DNA from: Anaerolineales bacterium
GTDB lineage: Bacteria > Chloroflexota > Anaerolineae > Anaerolineales > JABWBV01
Direction of reading: 5' to 3'
Length of the DNA stretch: 15,234 bases
Assembly (NCBI GenBank): GCA_027019845.1
Contig: JALUWE010000133.1
Location: 1 to 15,234, forward strand
Positions within the stretch are counted from its first letter, which is position 1. Every line of letters begins with the position of its first letter. The notes beneath the pieces are model-generated. The model was given only the letters and a program-made list of their open reading frames with translations. It was not told the origin of the DNA and made no database searches. Both the position numbers and the translations under genes were made by a program. Of this stretch, positions 13,160-15,234 are shown piece by piece.

Positions 13160-13786
13160 TCATCTAATCAATTTCATAAACTCGTCACGGGTTTTGTGGC
13201 GTTTCTCGAAACAGCCGCGCATCGCACTGGTAGTCATGCTGGCGTTGGCCTTTTTGATGCCCCGCATTACCATGCACATGTGAACCCCCTCGATCACCAC
13301 CGCCACCCCCCGCGGTTGCAGCACTTCTTCGATGAAGTCCGCGATCTGCACGGTCATGCGCTCTTGCACCTGCAGGCGGCGGGCAAACATCTCCACGATG
13401 CGCGGAATTTTGCTCAACCCGACCACTTTGCCGTTCGGGATGTATGCCACGTGTGCTTTGCCCAGGAAAGGCAGCATGTGATGTTCGCACAGGCTGTAAA
13501 ACTCGATGTCTTTGACCACCACCATTTCGTCGTAGTCCACCGTAAAGAGCGCGTCGTTGATCATCTTGATCGGATCGACGTGGTACCCCTCGGTCAACTC
13601 GTCGTACATGCGCGCCACCCGGTCGGGGGTGCGCTGCAAGCCTTCACGGTCGGGGTCCTCTCCGATGTTTTCCAGGATGCTGCGCACGGCCTTCTGCAGG
13701 CTGGCTTTCCGCGCTTCTGCGGCTTTACCGTTTTGGTGTCGGGAGAGCTGGAAATCCTGCTCCAGCTTCTTGATATTGATGTTCAT
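13160..13786 (-). CDS. folE: GTP cyclohydrolase I
   Basis: This 208-residue enzyme converts GTP to 7,8-dihydroneopterin triphosphate, the entry step for folate and other pterins (and for queuosine precursors). The zinc ligands are present: Cys100 and His103 in EFYSLCEHHMLPF and Cys171 in GVHMCMVMRG. GEDPDREGLQRTPDRVARMY at 42-61, GLSKIPRIVEMFARRLQVQE at 123-142 and a C-terminal TTSAMRGCFE are family signatures, and the length is normal for the zinc-dependent FolE1 type. AAGGA lies six bases before the ATG on the minus strand. It follows the aldo-keto reductase by 46 bases in the same direction, probably one transcript, ended by the hairpin at 13108-13138. Confidence 0.98.
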   Translation of the reverse strand: MNINIKKLEQDFQLSRHQNGKAAEARKASLQKAVRSILENIGEDPDREGLQRTPDRVARMYDELTEGYHVDPIKMINDALFTVDYDEMVVVKDIEFYSLCEHHMLPFLGKAHVAYIPNGKVVGLSKIPRIVEMFARRLQVQERMTVQIADFIEEVLQPRGVAVVIEGVHMCMVMRGIKKANASMTTSAMRGCFEKRHKTRDEFMKLIR

Positions 13787-13832
13787 TTTCTATCCTTTTT
13801 TGGGGTGATTGGTGTAGGAATGTGCCCAAAGA

Positions 13833-14801
13833 TCAGACGCTCGACAGGCCCAAAACATTACTGCTGGCTTTGTCGAGAGCGGCTACCTGCTCACCCGTCA
13901 GCCGCCAACCCAGCGCGCCGGCGTTGTCCCGGGCCTGGCGCGCGTTCTTGGCCCCCGGAATGGGCACCGTCCCCTTGCAGATTGCCCAGTTGAGCGCGAC
14001 CTGTGCCGGGGTTTTTCCACCGTGCGCCTGCCCGATCTCTTTCAATAACCCGATCAGGGGTTGGACGCGGCGCAGATAGTCGGGATTGTAACGCCGGCCG
14101 CGCACCCCGGGGGGCGGGTTGTCGGGCGTGTACTTGCCGGTCAACACACCCTGCCCCAGCGGGCTGTAGGCGATCACGGTGATGTTGAATTCCCGGCAGT
14201 AGGCCAGCAGGCCGTTGGTTTCGATTTTGCGGTCGATCAGGCTGTAGGGGACCTGGTTGGAGGCCAGGGGGAGGCCGCGGGCTTCGAGCAGCTCTCGCGC
14301 CCGGCGGGTCTGGTCGAGATTGTAGTTGGAAACGCCCGCGGCACGGACCAACCCGGCCTGGGCGGCGTTGGCCAGCTCGTTCACCCAGGTTTCGATGCTG
14401 CGCGGGGGAAAGGGCCAGTGTATCTGGTACAGGTCTGTTTTTTCCAGCCCCAGGCGTTTCAGGCTGCCGCGCAGGGCGCGCCTCAACGCGCCTCTGGACA
14501 GCCGCCAGGGGTAGGGGAAGAATTTGGTCGCCACCAGCACCTGCTGGCCCGCGGCGCGCACAAATTCTCCCAGCAGCTTTTCGGAACGACCGCTGCCGTA
14601 AAGCTCCGCGGTGTCGAACCAGTTGATGCCGGCTTCTACACTGGCGTCGAACGCGGCGCGCAGGTCCGCGTCGCTGAAGCCCCCTTTGCCGTATTGCCAG
14701 AACAGTTTGTCTCCCCAGGCCCAGGTGCCGATACCGATGGGGCTGATCGAGAGGCCGGTGTTTCCGAGCGGAACGTATTCGTTATCATGGGATGGTTGCA
14801 T
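13833..14801 (-). CDS. Aldo/keto reductase
   Basis: This 322-residue NAD(P)H-dependent oxidoreductase has a TIM-barrel AKR layout with the full catalytic tetrad: Asp63 and Tyr68 (FDTAELYG), Lys93 (VATKFF) and His128 (YQIHWP). GVSNYNLDQTRRA, SNQVPYSLIDRKIE, IAYSPLGQGVLTGKY and the cofactor-binding VPIPGAKNARQARDN near the C-terminus are also typical. The substrate is unknown. I start at the ATG at 14801: the longer frame begins with a GTG at 14876 and adds 25 residues not typical of the family, while a minus-strand TATACT ends six bases before 14801, implying a leaderless message. It is upstream of folE in the same direction; a link to pterin metabolism (pteridine or sepiapterin-type reductase) is possible but unsupported by motif. 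Confidence 0.95.
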   Translation of the reverse strand: MQPSHDNEYVPLGNTGLSISPIGIGTWAWGDKLFWQYGKGGFSDADLRAAFDASVEAGINWFDTAELYGSGRSEKLLGEFVRAAGQQVLVATKFFPYPWRLSRGALRRALRGSLKRLGLEKTDLYQIHWPFPPRSIETWVNELANAAQAGLVRAAGVSNYNLDQTRRARELLEARGLPLASNQVPYSLIDRKIETNGLLAYCREFNITVIAYSPLGQGVLTGKYTPDNPPPGVRGRRYNPDYLRRVQPLIGLLKEIGQAHGGKTPAQVALNWAICKGTVPIPGAKNARQARDNAGALGWRLTGEQVAALDKASSNVLGLSSV

Positions 14802-14807
14802 GGGGTT

Positions 14808-14813
14808 AGTATA
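14808..14813 (-). promoter_or_regulatory. -10 box of the aldo/keto reductase operon
   Basis: Minus-strand TATACT (five of six consensus bases) followed by six bases and the ATG. Transcription would start at about the first base of the start codon. No -35 consensus is visible. Confidence 0.45.
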
Positions 14814-14969
14814 CCTTGTTTGGTCGCAATTGGTTAGCCGGACAGGATGTTGAGCGTAAAAACAGGTAGTGGTCACGGAGTAAGTGATGGTGGGGCAGGT
14901 TCGTTAACATTCGTCTTTTACTTACAGAGCTTACACAGATCGCAAAAGCGCACCCCCTCTCCTGTCATT

Positions 14970-15085
14970 CTGAGGGAGCGCAGCGACCGAAGAATCTGAG
15001 AGCGCAGCGACCGAAGAATCTGAGAGCGCAGCGACCGAAGAATCTGAGAGCGCAGCGACCGAAGAATCTGAGAGCGCAACGACCG
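14970..15085. repeat. 24-bp tandem repeat array, REP-like
   Basis: A first 26-base unit (14970-14995) is followed by three identical 24-base units (14996-15019, 15020-15043, 15044-15067) and a partial fifth (15068-15085). Each unit reads CTGAGAGCGCAGCGACC plus GAAGAAT. There are no unique spacers, so this is not CRISPR. The same family appears in inverted form at 3689-3800 and in reverse orientation near 15175-15192 (GCTGAGATTCTTCGCTC). No gene is supported here; open frames on either strand are products of the repeat. Confidence 0.9.
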
Positions 15086-15112
15086 TCGGGGCGACCGGCC
15101 GGTCGCCCCGAC
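15085..15112. repeat. Perfect 28-bp palindrome
   Basis: GTCGGGGCGACCGG is followed directly by its exact reverse complement, with no loop. It abuts the end of the 24-bp tandem array. There is no T run on either side, so it is not a standard terminator; it could be a transposase or recombinase target, or a repeat of its own. Confidence 0.85.
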
Positions 15113-15234
15113 CAACCACGCGCCGAACAACCGTTCCCCGTCCCCGGTCGTCCGTCTCCGTCTCCCTCATCATCGCTGAGATTCTTCGCTCCCGTTCGGC
15201 AGTCACTTCGCCTTCGGCTCAGTGCATGGCTCAG

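Noticed and set aside
14802..14876. 25-residue N-terminal extension of the aldo/keto reductase from a GTG
   Set aside because: The added residues do not fit the family and include the -10 box; the ATG at 14801 gives a normal-length enzyme.
14970..15085. Possible CRISPR array
   Set aside because: The units are directly tandem with no unique spacers, and no cas gene is present.
14918..15206. Minus-strand frames encoding a repeated leucine/arginine/serine peptide
   Set aside because: They are translations of the 24-bp tandem array, which is a multiple of three and so stays open; no gene signal supports them.

Overview
The window looks like a chromosomal piece of a GC-rich bacterium, most likely a Chloroflexota member (Anaerolineae-like). 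This is an inference from a single-chain alpha-beta glycyl-tRNA synthetase, a stand-alone bacterial Elp3, abundant short intergenic repeats, and several genes with a -10 box almost touching the start codon. No rRNA gene or other taxonomic anchor is present, so the phylum call is moderate.

Layout. (1) 1-3630 is AT-richer accessory DNA: the 5' end of a transposase gene at the edge, a DUF262/HNH (GmrSD-like) nuclease gene, a HigBA-like toxin-antitoxin pair and a VapBC-like pair. The nuclease gene and the HigBA pair are each followed by a sequence with integron attC architecture, and no integrase is in view, so this reads as a cluster of attC sites lacking an integrase (CALIN). (2) 3631-4380 holds no gene. 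It carries REP-like inverted repeats, a 101-bp MITE with a 6-bp target duplication, and heptanucleotide tandem arrays. (3) 4381-11097 is conserved housekeeping DNA: fused glyQS, a small two-helix membrane protein, recO, a Trm9-like methyltransferase and, divergently, elp3. (4) 11098-12343 is a second decayed accessory patch: a frame-broken zinc-ribbon membrane gene, a stub resembling the DUF2726 N-terminus that ends in half an attC-like site, and an antitoxin-like gene followed by a broken Doc-like toxin. (5) 12344-14801 carries, on the minus strand, an ABC ATPase without its permease, folE and an aldo-keto reductase. (6) 14802-15234 is intergenic, with a 24-bp tandem array and a perfect 28-bp palindrome.

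How the genes fit together. Elp3 and the Trm9-like enzyme are divergent neighbours. Their eukaryotic counterparts act one after the other on wobble uridine of tRNA (cm5U, then mcm5U), so the pair may be a bacterial version of that pathway. The aldo-keto reductase and folE probably share a transcript ending at a clear bidirectional terminator. The accessory patches look like cassette DNA worn down by insertion, frameshift and deletion, with toxin-antitoxin modules as the best preserved cargo.
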